DNA of 64,000 nucleotides from Warburgia ugandensis. Lineage: Eukaryota > Streptophyta > Magnoliopsida > Canellales > Canellaceae. How positions within the stretch are numbered: position 1 is the first letter of the stretch; every line of letters starts with the position of its first letter. The notes under the pieces are model-generated. The model saw only the letters and a program-made list of their open reading frames with translations, did not search any database and was not told the DNA's origin. Shown one piece after another: positions 11,996 to 25,056 of this stretch. The stretch lies in NCBI GenBank assembly GCA_035236585.1, contig CP141135.1, positions 72,703,057-72,767,056 on the forward strand, given 5' to 3'. The position numbers and the translations under genes were made by a program.

Positions 11996-13260
11996 TTTTT
12001 TCATTCGAGCTTTTTTGAGTTTTTGGCATAATTCAACTTTAAGACATAAAAGGCTTTCCACGTAGGATTCTTTTCCCTTAAAAATTAATTTACATCCATT
12101 TCCTAACAACCGAACGCCCTAATTTTAATAATCGCAAGTGATCCAATAGACGAGATTTTTGGACCATAAACCATGTAAATCATGAACAACGTTGTGAGTG
12201 GTCTTGATTTTCCAAAATATGGACCTACATAGAGAAAATTTTGTCCAATACCACATGGTACTTGCATGGCCTCGAGAATCGAAAGAATTAGCTAGACATC
12301 TATGACTCTGGTAAAGAAAGGTAAAATTGGGACCCTGATTCTTCTTGATCAATCCCATTCGTCTTGTGGGGGCTGTCTCGTAGAGACACCAACGAGAACT
12401 CTTCTGCATCGGACGGTCCTTCATAGCTGATTGTTTTTAGCTGTAGAATTTATTTTTGAACATTCTTGGTGGTAAATATTATACCTTTAGAAGGATAAAA
12501 ATATTGTACCTTTAGAATGATAATGTATTTGATGGATCCAGAAGACCTTTTGAGGCATGACCTACATAAAGAGGGGCCAAGAAGATGAGTGCTGCGGCTC
12601 TCCCAAAATTTGAGCTTCACTTGCATAACTGAGTTTAAATAGTCAAATCAACCATTTGATCAATTATAGTCGTTACCATTGGGTCCCAAGTGTAGACAAG
12701 TATGTATAATAATGGCCGTTGATCTTGGAGACCGTCCCGAGTGGTTTGACAAGACGCCATGCCTTCCATCCATGGTTTAGCTATTGAATATCTTTCCGTT
12801 TTAATCATCCATTAACAGCCGCAAAATAAAGGCCTAGAATTATCATCGAAGTAATACGAGATGGATGGTCTCGATCATATGCTTGGAATCATTCAATCAT
12901 CAATCAAGTCCTACTGGATGGACGGTTTTGATCATAGAAAAGTGTGGGGACTCACTTCTATATGTGCCTTTCCGTTCATAAGTCAAACATATGAAGCTAG
13001 TCCCACCTCTGGTTGATCCCACCCGGTCATTTGATTTCTACTACTTTCTTCTTAGCAAAAGTACATGACAGGCCAGATGAACGGGTCAGATCAACCAAAA
13101 GATGGATCCCATAGCGAAAAAAATCCATAAAGGACAAAATCAAGTTAGTGACCTAACTTGCGCACGTGCGTGGACACACAAACGCCTATCTGTACAAGAA
13201 ACCAAAATCTGATAATTGCTAAACTAAGCGCCGTTAAGGCACTTCCGTACAAATAACAGG
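11996..13260. other. No gene recognised
   Basis: Intergenic sequence between the LINE and the p23 promoter. It contains many short phrases of the kind gatgaacgggtc(a/c)gatca, common in degenerate non-coding repeats. The frame at 12125-12424 (-) has no recognisable domain. Confidence 0.45.
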
Positions 13261-13620
13261 CTACTTTTGAATGATCCAATCGGTCTATTTAAACCGTCCG
13301 TTTTATACTATTAAAAGTACGTTCTCTTTAGTATTTAGGCTCATAAGTTGATATAAATGATCAATTTCTGAATATCCAAAACAGGATCAATCAGATGAAC
13401 GGGTCCGATCATCTAATTATGAGTGTTCCAAGTTTGAATCGTACGACGCGTCTATCAACTTCTCTGGCTTTGGATATCTTCTGAACCGTCCGTTTTTCTT
13501 TGATCAAAAGTACATTTTTGCTAATTATCTAAAATCATCAGTCGTATAATTTTGCAATTATTGGAAATGCCAACCCAGATCAATCAGATAAACGGGTCAG
13601 ATCATCTAAATATGGGAACA
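13261..13620. repeat. Two diverged tandem copies upstream of p23
   Basis: Copies near 13275-13440 and 13475-13620 share, in the same order, aaccgtccgtttt, aaaagtac and then gatcaatcaga(t)aacggg followed by gatcatctaa. This is a roughly 170-190-bp tandem duplication about 200-550 bp upstream of the p23 start codon. Confidence 0.65.
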
Positions 13621-13702
13621 ATCATGCAAAAATGAAGTGCTTCAAAACCAAGCTCCCCCATTCGGCGCTTTGGGATTAGTGGCCCAGGTCACTCTCCATG
13701 CC

Positions 13703-13712
13703 CCATATATGC
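13703..13712 (+). promoter_or_regulatory. Candidate TATA element of p23
   Basis: The run ccatatatgc lies about 105 bp upstream of the p23 ATG, followed by a pyrimidine-rich leader. This is a motif match only. Confidence 0.3.
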
Positions 13713-13814
13713 TCTCGTAGACTTCACCATTTTCACCATTCTGCTCTCAGCCCTCGTTCTTGTTCCGCAACTCCATTTTTCTTCAGCCAAGAAACCAGCC
13801 AAATCTACAAGAAA

Positions 13815-13982
13815 ATGAGGTAAAACCTACTTCAACTCTATCATATGTGCACTCCTGAAATGCAAGAATAAAAGTAGAGAGAGAGAAAGATTATGGGTTT
13901 CCTGTTTCTGTAAATCTGTTTAGCTTCTGTTTGAGATTTCAATTCCATGGTGTTTCTTCTGGGTATTATTGTTATGTATTTT

Positions 13983-14068
<86 letters not shown>

Positions 14069-16471
14069 TTGAGGCCGAAGGTTTTTTTTTCTGTAAGATT
14101 TAGAAGAGATAATGTGTGATAAATGTTGAACTTCTTGAGCTCTTTGAAAGTTGAAATAGGCTTTCAACTTCATTTTTTAGGTTTTGTGGGTCGATAATGT
14201 GGGATGATGATTTAGAAATGCATTTTCTGAATGCAAATGGTGGTTGTTAGATGCTTGTTCAGCTGACAGAGTTTGTATATATACATGAATTAGGAGATCA
14301 CTTCTTTTTTTTGGCTGTTGGATTTTGGGAGTTTTCTGATAATCTGCTTAGTTTCATATTTTTTGGAATATTAATTACAATACATTTTCTTGCTGTCATT
14401 TATTTACCTCATTTTATTGTGGTTTAGGGTTTGTTTACTTATCCGGTTTTGTTAGGATTAATTTAATTTCTATTGTTTTGATGATAATTGAATATAAAGT
14501 AAATTGAGGGTAGTTAGTTGAGATGGAATTGAATTCTATGTTGTAATCCACCCTTTTGTGGAATGTACTTCTGAATTCACCAACAGCTGAAGTCCTACCA
14601 TTTTAACAAAGATGATGGATTCTTCACGGCAGATGGATTAGAGTGCACCCCCATGAAATCTTGGAGTTCACCATAGAATTCGAACCCGTCTTCTCTGATG
14701 GCCCTTTAGCTCACTACTTACCTTGTTGTTATCTTGACAAGCTAAGGTCTTTGAGACTCAATTCCTTCTCTCTGGTCTAATTTGCATTGTTTCCGGGTTC
14801 AATTCCATTTGAGCACCTGTTTGTCTGTTATCTTTCACTTGTATGGTTTTGATGGTAAATTGAATGACATAGTAAAAATGTTAGTCACACTACTTCTCTC
14901 GTTTTATACAGACAAACTAAGGCCCTATCCCCGAAATTATAACCTAGAGACTAAAGATTCCACTTGTTCTTGGAGATAACTGTGCTGTCTCTGCTTCATG
15001 ATAACTGCTGTTGTCTGGCAAAATGAATATTCTCAGTCTTTGTTTTGGATGCTAGAAATTCCTTTATATATACTGTGCACTTTATGTGCTGTTTTATCGT
15101 TAAATGTATGATTTGCTTAGTGTATTAGCTTTACTTTGTTTCCAGCTAATCTGTCTGTTCTAATTTCAGCCGACATCCTATAGTTAAGTGGGCACAGAGA
15201 GCAGACAAGCTTTATATCACTGTTGAACTACCAGATGCAAAGGATGTTAAGTTCAAACTTGAACCAGAAGGGAAGTTCTACTTCTCTGCCAAAAGTGGTG
15301 CCGATAACATACCTTATGAAGTTGACATCGACTTGCATGATAAAATTGATGTGGAAGTAGGTGTCTGTTAGAAATTTGTTAGTTTTCCCTGTCTCTTATA
15401 GATAAAGAGAATCATAACTTACAATTAAGAAATGCATTGCAGGAGAGCAAGCCTAGCATCGGTCTGAGGAACGTATGTTACCTTGCGAAGAAAACAGAGA
15501 AGAAATGGTGGAGTAGGTTGATAAAGCAGGCGGGAAAGCCTCCTGCGTTCATAAAAATAGACTGGGACAAATGGGTTGATGAAGATGAGGAGCCTGAACG
15601 CCGATGTAAGTCTTGATCTTAATCTTTGTATTTGTCACCTTTCATGCATTTATAGGTTTTGTGTATTGTTCTGGCTTATCTGATTATGTAATTTGACATC
15701 CAGCCGGGGATGACATGGACTTTGGTGACATGGATTTCTCGGTACGTGGTTAAATCTGGTTTGTGGAATCTCCAAAGCATTGCATATTTGTTGCATCATC
15801 CGTTCTCACTGCTGTTCTCCCCTATGCAGAAGTTGAACATGGGTGGCATGGATGGTTTTGATGTTGGTAATGCTGATGACACTGGAGGTGAGTTTTTGCA
15901 TTATCCCAAACACAAGTTTTAGGCGTCTGCCAGGATAAACGATGATTATGCATATTTATAGGAATCTTTCAGAGTCTTGATTGCTTTCCGATACTTAAAT
16001 TTGTGCTTGTTGTCATTGTGAAATAGAGACACAATCCAATGAACTTGCGTTTGCACACGCTTCAGTGCTCTGAAAATGTTGAAAAACTCCCAGCTCTCTT
16101 GACCAAAGTAATCTAGCCTTTTTTCTTGGGAACAGTAAATGAGAGGCCCTTCTAGCACCATTGTGGTTGAAGCCCTTAGCTCAATGCCTGAAACCATTGA
16201 AGCAAGTAATGTTGTCATCATCTGTGCATGGAAATTCTTTTTACAGTTTAGTATTGTTGTATTCAGATGGCGTTTCCTTTTACTGGACATGACTTTGATA
16301 CATGCTACTAATGGTTGTCATCGTCTGTATTTAGATTCGTTGTAGTTCACTGTTTAGTGTAACCCGATTATGTTTCCTTCTACTGCAGATGACAGCGACA
16401 CAGAAGAAGAGACGAAGGTAGAAGCAGCAGCACCATCAGATGCCGGTGACTCATCCGAGGTGAAAGCTTGA
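13815..16471 (+). CDS. P23: HSP90 co-chaperone p23
   Basis: Six exons join in frame: 13815..13819, 15170..15356, 15443..15605, 15704..15741, 15830..15887 and 16389..16471. They give 177 aa. The first exon holds only ATG AG, and the start MSRHP is completed across a 1.35-kb intron, as in plant p23 genes. The CS domain follows (VKWAQRADKLYITVELPDAK at the N-side, then LRNVCYLAKKTEKKWW and IKIDWDKWVDEDEE). The tail is Gly/Met/Asp-rich (FGDMDF, MGGMDGFDV) and ends acidic (DSDTEEE). p23 binds the closed N-terminal dimer of HSP90, slows its ATP hydrolysis and stabilises client complexes in the cytosol. All introns are GT-AG and every exon phase agrees, so the gene looks functional. Plant p23 tails vary in length; this one lies between the two Arabidopsis forms. 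Confidence 0.95.
13985..14064. repeat. (CT)40 in p23 intron 1
   Basis: Perfect CT tract of about 40 units, about 165 bp inside the first intron, on the coding strand. Confidence 0.96.
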
Positions 16472-17953
16472 AGCAATAACTGATGTCGTTCATCTCATGT
16501 TCCCTTTATCTTTATGCATTTTGGCTTTGATAAAAGCGTATAATCTGTCCCTTTATAATTACCAGTTTGTGTTACAAGGCCACTAATGCTTTGGATTTTC
16601 CCTTCCCGTTTTAGAAGAGATTAAGGCCTTGTTTGTTCTGTTACCATTTTGAAACTTTGATCTACCAAAAAAAAAGAGAAGGTAAATCATTTTCAACATT
16701 TGGCATGGAGGACGCCCAAGTGGCATTGATACTGTCTGTGGTTGATCTCTATTTTCTTGTTTGTCGGGCTTATGGTAAGGAGAATATTGGCTGTTTCAGT
16801 TGCTAAGTTTCTTATTGGGTGCTCCAAGGCTCAAGTAGGTGGCCGAAATGGTGCCGCCCTTGGGTCTTTGAAATGGCATGGGTCCAAATCTGAAAGCTTC
16901 AGTTTGGGCCTGGGCCTTGGTGCCTCATGAGTGGCTGGCCATGTCCACAGAAATATCGTCTTTCGTTCTACATTTGTTCAACTCGAAAGAGCTGCAATCT
17001 ATTTCTGTGCTTAGGTAGACCTCAAACTTGACGGTCGGTGTAGTTTTCCCAACTGATTTAGTTCAAATTTTCTCAATTATGCGTTAATTATTTTTTCTTT
17101 TTTTTCCCCTTTTCGGGGACAGTCGAATAATTAATAAGCACATAACCCCTCCCATATATAATCCTGGGCCAAAGCACAAAGCAATGTCGAACAAGCGAGC
17201 GAGGGGAAATGCTAGTTTGCGATTAGCTGCACAAGGATTGACGCATTAATGGTTCTCCGACCACTTTGTTTGAGTTCGTCTAACTTCTACTCTGTTATCT
17301 TCCTTCATCGACTGGATTTCCGTCGGTCCATTCAAAATGCACGGGTATATGGTGCCTCAAGACGTTACAATCCCAAATGTGATCGTCACCTAAAATGCCA
17401 TCTGAGAGGATCTTTAATATCTCAAGATGCCTCCACTCAGATATCCATTTTATACGAAGTGGCAATATAAGTTGCCAATGTATACCAGCAAATGTCTAGT
17501 ATAATTGGTCGCAGGACACATCCAATGTATAGTGCAATTGGTGGCAGACGACTGAGCATCCTCAGACTCGTTTGGTCGCCGGTTCTAAGTGGCTGCTTTG
17601 GCTGAGAATTAGATTAGTGTGCGTGTGACTAATTTGCTTTAAGATTCTTCGCTTGTAAAATAAATTATTGGTAAATGCGTTACCCATCAATTCAAAGGCG
17701 AGTGTTCAAATTTGGGGTATTAAGTAGCATCAATTTGTCCATAACATGACCAGTAAAATGTCCTGTTTCTTTGCAACGAGAAATTTATAAGGAACGGCAT
17801 AGAACATAAAGGAAGATGGGCTTCTGTGAAGGGTTCCAAACTCTGCAGTAAGTACGTTTGCTATGACACCAATAACTTGAAGCACGCTGTGGAGGTATAA
17901 TGCTGCAGTATACGAACGTAGCCTTTAATGGTATTCATGATAACACAAAGCCA
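16472..17953. other. Convergent intergenic region, p23 / capping protein
   Basis: Holds the 3' UTRs of two convergent genes. No further gene was recognised. Small frames near 16742-16930 and 17249-17470 lack domains. Confidence 0.5.
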
Positions 17954-20900
17954 TCAGCAATCTGGGAGTTTCATTGTCACTTCCGGTTGTGGCCGTAGGG
18001 AGAAAACCATCTCTTTCGTCTTTCCGAAATACACCTGTTATTTGAAGGCTAATTAGCCTAATGTTTTATAGAACTAGTTCACCGTCACGTAGAATTGTAA
18101 GGGAAGCACCAAAAATTACCTGATCTAACGAGTTTCTCAGCTTACTCTCCATTTCTTCTATCATTCTCCCCAAGTTACAGAGGTGTCCCTCTGCAACGGA
18201 AAGGTCTACGCTCATCTGCAAGAATAGGTGAATCCTAAATTACCCATTGTGAGGAAGATACTATCATCAATTGATATCACATGCTGCCACCAACGTCAGA
18301 CTTTGACTAATTGTAAGGATTATGACAAAACAAAAAAGTGAAACACTAAAAAGCAACTTTATTTTCCCGAGTAAAGTTTCTACTGTTTGTTGTCCAAAAT
18401 GAAAGAATTTATCCGAGTAAAATCTGTGCATCATCAAATTAACACTAGGCAGATAACCTTTTTTGTTAGTGGTTTAATACCAGGTAAGCGACTCCTTTAA
18501 ATTTATAGAGGCAATTCACTCATAAACATGCCCGTCTACGGGGGATACAGCTACATGGAAGAAGCACAATAGCTCAAACAGCATAGCTACATTCATAGAC
18601 AACCATATGGAAGGGGCCTGACATTCATTAATTTCTGTTACCATGGTATTGCAATGACATTCTTGTGTACGAGCACTACCCTAGAAAAAGAAGAAGAAGA
18701 AAGCATGCGAGTGCAATTAATCAGGCTAGAGATAAATCAGTCAGGTTAGTTAACAACCAGAAGGGAGTCGGAATTACAAGCCTTGTGCATATGCCTAATC
18801 TAAAGTCAGTTCTTTGAAAGTCTATCATGTAATAGTAACTGAAGCAGAAAAACATGACTGTATTTTATGTTACTATTGTCAGCCTCAACACAGATGCATT
18901 ACCACATCTTTTAGAACACGGATTGAGTGATGCAACTAACTTCTTACTAATTCAGGAGCATCAGAGTTTTCTTATTGAGTTGATAGGGAAAATTTTGCAT
19001 AGATGAGAACTGCACCTAGGCAATTCCTTGTTAAGTAGGAAGTATTAGCTGGTGAGAGACACAGCCCAAAACTTCATTAGTTGCTATATGGTCGCATGGG
19101 AATATATTAAGCTTCTGAAGTTACAGTTCAATGCCATTTTGTCAAATACTTTCGAAATGACACGTGACTGTATTTGCTGAAGGACAGTTATACGGCTATT
19201 CTTGTACTTAATATCATGTAATCGTTTATCCTCAGGTTATTTTATCTATTGTAAGTCAACAGTTCGTCATACATTATTATACTATTCCTTAGTACCTGCA
19301 TCAAGCATAAGAATGTACCACGGACAAGTAACAAAAGGGGTCCAACTTTCAGAAGAAGAAGAAAACAAGGAGACCAGCACCATGCCAGATCTTCTCTCGA
19401 GAGCAAGCATCAAAAACACAAATAGAAAAACAAAACATGGAAAAGTTCTTAGATACAAAAATTTATCGCACATGTAGGAATCTGACAACTAAGGTGACAA
19501 TTTAACATTCAAATCTTTGACCATGCCATGTATAAAGTTATAAACCACAACAAAGCTGACACCTCGATCAAGGTGGAGCAAAACTGCAGTGACTAATGGC
19601 TTTTGATTCAAGCATCTTCCAAATCCTATGATAAGATAAGCATGCCTGAAAAAGTAGTCAATATTAAGTTTTTGAAGTGTATATGATGTTTATAAAAACT
19701 TTGGGACTAAATGAAGCCATGGTATTTAATAGAGTGGAATGGAGGAATAAGATACATGTGGCCGACCCCTAATTGGGATAAGGTCTTGATGATGATGATG
19801 ATGATGATATGATGTTTATAAAGATTGACTCAATAACGCAATTTAGAAGGGCCATACCATTTTAGTTTCTGATCCATGCGTGACCATGGAGCTGATGACT
19901 GTTTATATCAGAGAGGAAGCAACATCTGTCGCCACTTTAATGTATCTACTTAACCCTGGAAACTTATCAACTTATTCCTTGTCTTATTTTAAACTTCAGT
20001 GGCCCCTTAGGCAACAATCTAATGCATTTCATTTACTTGAAACCAATCATAAAAATAAATCTGGAAACTGCAGATAAAATCTTTACGAATGGTCACTTAT
20101 AACATTATCACATTAGTGGATAGAGCTAGAACAAGTCGGAGATAGTTGATCCTACTACAACAGTTTGATCTTGCTACAACAATCAATAATAATCCAAGTG
20201 AACAACAAAACAGTACATAAAGATCATCATCATCATCATAAAGACCTTATCCCAATTAGGGTTCGGCAAAACAGTACATAAAGATCCAAGCCATATTTCA
20301 ACCATCATTGAAGGGGGGTACCTGTCTCCTGATAGATCCCGACAAATTGAAGTTGCCTGATGACTTCTCACTTGTGGTCAATGACAGCATCACAGTACTG
20401 GTTAAGCAGTAATGACCTGCTCCCTCTTCCTCAGGCCCCACCTAGTAAGAAAACAAAATATTAATTAATCATGACAGAAACATGATAGAACTATTTTCAT
20501 TCAGATGGAATTCTTAGGCAACAAAGCAGATGTGGTGAATATCCATTTATCTGGATAACATGAATAGCATCCCACGCACCTTGCAGACACCCTCTTCGAC
20601 CATGCGCTGTCTTTGAACCATCTTCATATGCAGCAACAATAACATATCAATGCACTGTATAGCAATATTGTTTTGACAGAGAGATTCCACGCAGTATAAA
20701 AACTGACCTTTTTTAATTAAAAAGCAGGCTACAAAGCATTCATTATCATCTTCCCACATGTATACTGATGAAATGCCTCCTTCATAATACCTAGAAATGC
20801 ATTTGTGTAAAGTATTGCTATTACTTCTTCAGAAACAAGAAAGCTTCCTTTCAACTTTGCAAGATGGCATTTCTTGCACGCTAACTAGATAAAGAAGATA

Positions 20901-23900
20901 TATAGAATAATAATTGAATATATTGCCAACATAAGAAAAAGATACAAAAGACCATATGAATATAGTGTAGGACAAGGGAAGCAAAGGACCTCACTGGTCA
21001 CGATAAATTGCAAAGATATCATTTGCTTCAACTTCAAGTTTCCTCAACTCCTCTGAAGGGTATAGTGCATCTTCCAAGGGAGGATAATATTTGTTTGACC
21101 AAGGTGATCTACAAAGGAAAAGAGCAAGTGAAAGACTACAATATCTGAATTCAGTTCCTAAGAAAGAATAGAGACAGAACATAAACAAAATATCTAATAT
21201 CAGAGACAATATTTGAGAATATTGACATACCTTCACATTTTAAGAAGAAAACAGAAACATATATTCTAGCATTGACTTAGCTCTTACCTATATGAATCAG
21301 CATCTCGGTTGTATTCACAGAGAACGAACTCTTTTCCAGACTCCAAGTCGCTTAAAATCTGTTGTTGGTCAAGAAAAGATTTAAAAGCACTCAATAGTGC
21401 TAAGAAAATGATAATACCTTTACTTTCTATGATCATATGGAGAACATACTACATTGTTGAAGAACTTTTAAAACCAATAATTTACTAAAAGTAGTTTCCA
21501 GCAATAAATTATTGATAAACAAATAATAAATGAAAATTTCGAACCATATCCAGCTGTATGTAATTCAATAAAAAAAAATCAGAAGCATGTCACAAGTAGG
21601 ATGAATTATACGACACACATATAAACAAACTGAATATGAAAGAAGAAGCTGTTGTACTTGGTGAGTAGCCCTTGAAACAGATCTTACTTGCCAACAGGGT
21701 GTGGACATAGCTGAATTGCTGCACGCTAATGAGACATATTCTCAACAGAGCTATGATGCCTCAGGTGCCCAATGCACCCCATTAAAGTAAACACATGCAT
21801 TGCATATGAAGAATTTGTCTTTAACTGGTCCAACCAAGCAATAAATAGACTCATTGCCACTTTCCGCCATTTGATTTCTATTTAGTAAAATTGTATTTTT
21901 CCTACTACCTTTATATTTTACTCTCAGAAGTACGTTATAATCCAGAATCAAGATACTTTCTGGAATCTTATGTAAACTCTTATCTACAATGTTACAACAT
22001 ACAATTAACAGGGAAGACATGTATCCACCACTCTCAATTGTTCTTCTTAAACAATGGAGTAACTAATCACCCTACTTACAATGTATAATTTACATATAAC
22101 TTCATTTCTTAGACTGGCATCAGCAGCTCTCCTCAGAAAAGAAAACACATCTTATTAAATAAGCACAAAACCTAATACCACACTCCATATAAGAAAATAT
22201 CATAATTAAAATAATACAATCCACACAGCCCATATCATGACGAGGATATGAAAACTAAAGTTCGAATTTCTAAACAAATCCATTAGTGACATTCAGAACC
22301 CCAAGGAATCAAAGAGGCTCTTAACTGTAAATAGACAGTGTAGAAAGAGACAGAAAAGCTGCATGCTAATGAGATATCTTGTCCCTAGAGCTTTGCTGCC
22401 TTTGATGGATCATACAGCTGATCAGAACAAACATGTTCACAGAATGGAAAGAATTTGTTTAAACTGGACCAACCAAGCAATGAATACACCAATCAGATCT
22501 ATAGCAATGACGGTGCCTACCCTGCAACAGAAGAGAATGTTTAATTTCTTTCCTCCTCTCCATTTTATTTCCATTTAGTAAAAAGAGTGTTCCTCCTCTT
22601 ACCTTTATACTTGACACTGGGCAGCCCGGTGCACGAAGCTCCTGCCTATGCGGGGTCCGGGGAAAGGGCGGACCACAAGGGCCTAAAGTACACAGCCTTA
22701 CCTTGCATTTTGCAAGAGGCTGTTTCCACGCCTTGAACCCGTGACATCAAGGTCACGCAACGACAACTTTTACAGTTGCGCCAAGGCTCTCCTTCAAGAC
22801 ATAGCCCTACAAGTGCTAAAACAATTTCAGATGAAACTTTGTTGGAGCTGGGTGTACTGTTGCTTGAAATTATGTATACATGAAATGACTCGTCATCAAT
22901 GGAAGCATTAAAATCACATCAGTTTAGTAACACCACAAAGGAAATGTGGTTTTGACAAATATCTGGACCTCAAAGTTTCCAAACAAAGAACAGTAAAGTA
23001 TTATGTGTGAATCGAAGCTTGTCAATTATGTTATGGAAGTAACTCTTGGACCATTCCGTTCTAGTAAGAAATTACAACATAAACTGCAACAGAACATTAC
23101 AGTCTGCATTCACATCATTCTGAAATTCCAGAATGCTGTGACTATTTCAGTCCTTCGATAATACATTTTTAAGATCCCCAATATGTTCAAAGTTAGTACT
23201 AGTAGCCACTAAGGGCCTCTTTGGCAGAAAAAAAAAACAAAAAAACAGCCCAAAGCCAATATGAACTTCAATAACGAAAGCCTCTCTTCACCAAATACCT
23301 TTCACACCTAATGTAGCCTTTTGCCAACAACCTTTCTTTCAAAATCCCCTTAGTGAACCTAACCAAAGTCCAGGAACAGCTACAAAGGCTTCAAAGATGG
23401 TAGATTGAAGTATTAAGAAATCACAAAAAACCTTTTTTAGTCGTTGATAACTCTGAAAAAGAAAGACTGCCTATCTTTTCTTTCATCTTGGAGGAAATAC
23501 CATCAGGTAGAACTAATTTGACACCCTCGGGTAACATCCGTGGTTTACCTTTTTCCCTTTTGATTCTAATACAAGAGTAAATTACATAAAAAGCAATATG
23601 AACATCAGCTATATAAACATACCCATGAAAAAGAAAAATTCCAAAGGCGAAAAACATACAGGTAGCAACCACAGAAATGCACAAAAACCAGCCAAAAGTA
23701 AGAAATTAAATAACGAGAAAAGCAAAGCCCAGAAAGCTAAAAACAACAAAGATAGAAAATTGCGTTACCTGGGCAGTGATTCGCATCGAAAGCAGTAACA
23801 AGAAAACAACCATCCAGATCATTGACAACAAGAGGGTGACCCACCTCAATATCCACAAACAAGGATTCATCAAGCTGAGGGAACTGTTGACACTAAGAAA

Positions 23901-25012
23901 CATATTATAATCCAAAAGCAAGATGCATCCAGAACTTTACGTTATAATCCAAAACCAAGACACCATGCAGAACTTACATATCAACCAAGATACCATCCAG
24001 AACTTTACATACATTATTGTCTAGTGTATTACAACATATGAGCCACTCTTTTGACTGTTCCTTGGAGACACGGTTGAGAAGTGCCCATTTTTCTTGATGT
24101 GGAAGCCATACTAATAAGGGTGTTGTGTTCGGTTTAAAAGGCATGGTTTTCTATGGTTGTAATTTCCTAGAGAAAGCGAATATCCATCACTCTCAATTGT
24201 TCTTCTCAACAATGCAATTACTTAACGAGCCTGAGAAATGCAATTTTACATAGGCATGAAGAGTTTTCCACACAAAAGAAACTTAGATCTTTACTAATAA
24301 GCACAGCATTCAAAACTGCACTCGATATGCACAATCATCATAACTAAACGTAAACTAACGTGGAATGCGTAGCAGGACCTAAACATTTAGGAAAACAAAA
24401 GGTTCAATTTCGCTACAGAAATTATCTACAACAAAGTAAAATCAACTGATGACATTCAAAACCAGAAGGAATCGAAAGTAGCTCTCTTCCTAACAATACA
24501 AAACCACATCAATCAAAAGCAGGCCAACTGGAATCTGAACATATCACTTACATGCACCACTGCAAAAACCAACGCAATCAACACAAATCCACAAAGACCC
24601 CTAACAAAAGCTGCAGAAGAGAAATATGCAAGATCTACTGGAGAAGGAACTACTTCCAGCAATCAACTCCAAGAAACTACAACGATCACAGATTGATTCA
24701 CGATCTAGACACTGCACACCCTTACAGAACTAAAAATCAAAGGGTTAAAAACCAGTGCCTCAAGCATTTGTTAAAGAGACACAAGGATCGGTTGCAGAAG
24801 GTGAAAAATCAGTAAAAGAAACCATACGAACACAAGAGAAGAGCAGATCAAGAAAGGAAAAGGTAGAGGAGAGAAGAAATTTCACCTCGAGAGGTTGATC
24901 GACTTGAGAGAGAAGATCGGAAGTGTTAAGGAAGGAGAGAGAGAAGAGCAGAGAGAGCTGTCTCTGAATCATTTGGAGAAATTCTCCTCATCAAATCCAT
25001 GGCTGCTTCCAT
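17954..25012 (-). CDS. CPB: F-actin-capping protein subunit beta (possibly disrupted)
   Basis: Eight exons on the minus strand: 25012..24886, 21358..21288, 21108..20995, 20790..20708, 20621..20551, 20441..20322, 18215..18120 and 18034..17954. Family landmarks are clear: SPWSNKYYPPLEDALYP, ELRKLEVEANDIFAIYRDQ, YYEGGISSVYMWEDDNE, HGRRGC, MIEEMESKLRNSLDQVYFGK, ending KLPDC. The protein pairs with the alpha subunit to cap actin barbed ends in the cytoplasm. Two faults stand out. In exon 1 the conserved start (MEAAMDLMRRISPNDSETAL) runs into TAA where the family has Gln, and 2 nt are missing just after it, so the following DLLSQVDQPLE is in another frame. The donor after exon 5 reads CAG|AT, not CAG|GT. 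A downstream ATG (24972) would give an intact frame with an altered N-terminus (about 240 aa against about 254 expected). A GT 9 nt upstream of the bad donor would keep the frame and lose three residues. It could be a recent pseudogene, a tolerated variant or an assembly error. Confidence 0.85.
19697..19806 (+). mobile_element. Short RTE 3'-end insertion with 16-bp target duplication
   Basis: 110 bp of RTE 3' terminus (ctttgggactaaatgaagcc to gaccc ctaattgggataagg, then (GAT)n) is flanked by perfect copies of atatgatgtttataaa at 19681-19696 and 19807-19822. It lies in capping-protein intron 6, on the strand opposite the gene. Confidence 0.92.
20226..20266 (-). mobile_element. 41-bp RTE tail insertion with 20-bp target duplication
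   Basis: Only the tail (ATC)n plus aagaccttatcccaattagg and a few more bases is present. It is flanked by identical caaaacagtacataaagatc at 20206-20225 and 20267-20286. It lies in the capping-protein intron between exons 6 and 7. Confidence 0.93.
21690..22620. repeat. Diverged direct repeats within capping-protein intron 1
   Basis: The segment near 21715-21925 (gctaatgagac, aagaatttgt, ccaaccaagcaat, ttatatttt-like end) recurs diverged at about 22360-22618. The adjacent stretch 21935-22320 (gttataatcca, tccaccactctcaattgttc, ttaaataagcaca, gacattcagaaccc) recurs at about 23935-24490. The intron has grown by local duplication. Confidence 0.65.
22619..22794 (-). mobile_element. Au-family SINE
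   Basis: Near full-length copy. On the minus strand it starts with a tRNA-like head (gagccttggcgcaactg, B-box region ggttcaagg), then cagcctcttgcaaaatgcaa and ggtccgccctttccc, and ends accgggctgccc. It lies inside capping-protein intron 1. Confidence 0.85.
23935..24490. repeat. Second copy of the intron-1 duplication
   Basis: Diverged copy of about 21935-22320, sharing gttataatccaaaaccaaga, atccatcactctcaattgtt and gacattcaaaaccagaagga-like blocks in the same order. A private insertion separates two of the blocks (about 24050-24170). Confidence 0.6.
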
Positions 25013-25019
25013 TTTCAGA

Positions 25020-25023
<4 letters not shown>

Positions 25024-25052
<29 letters not shown>
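25024..25052. repeat. (GA)n in capping-protein 5' leader
   Basis: About 14 GA units (CT on the gene strand) lie immediately upstream of the capping-protein ATG at 25012. Confidence 0.95.

Positions 25053-25056
<4 letters not shown>

Noticed and set aside
20540-20560. U12-type AT-AC intron in the capping-protein gene
   Set aside because: The donor is ATAAATGG, not the ATATCC type, and the acceptor is AG.
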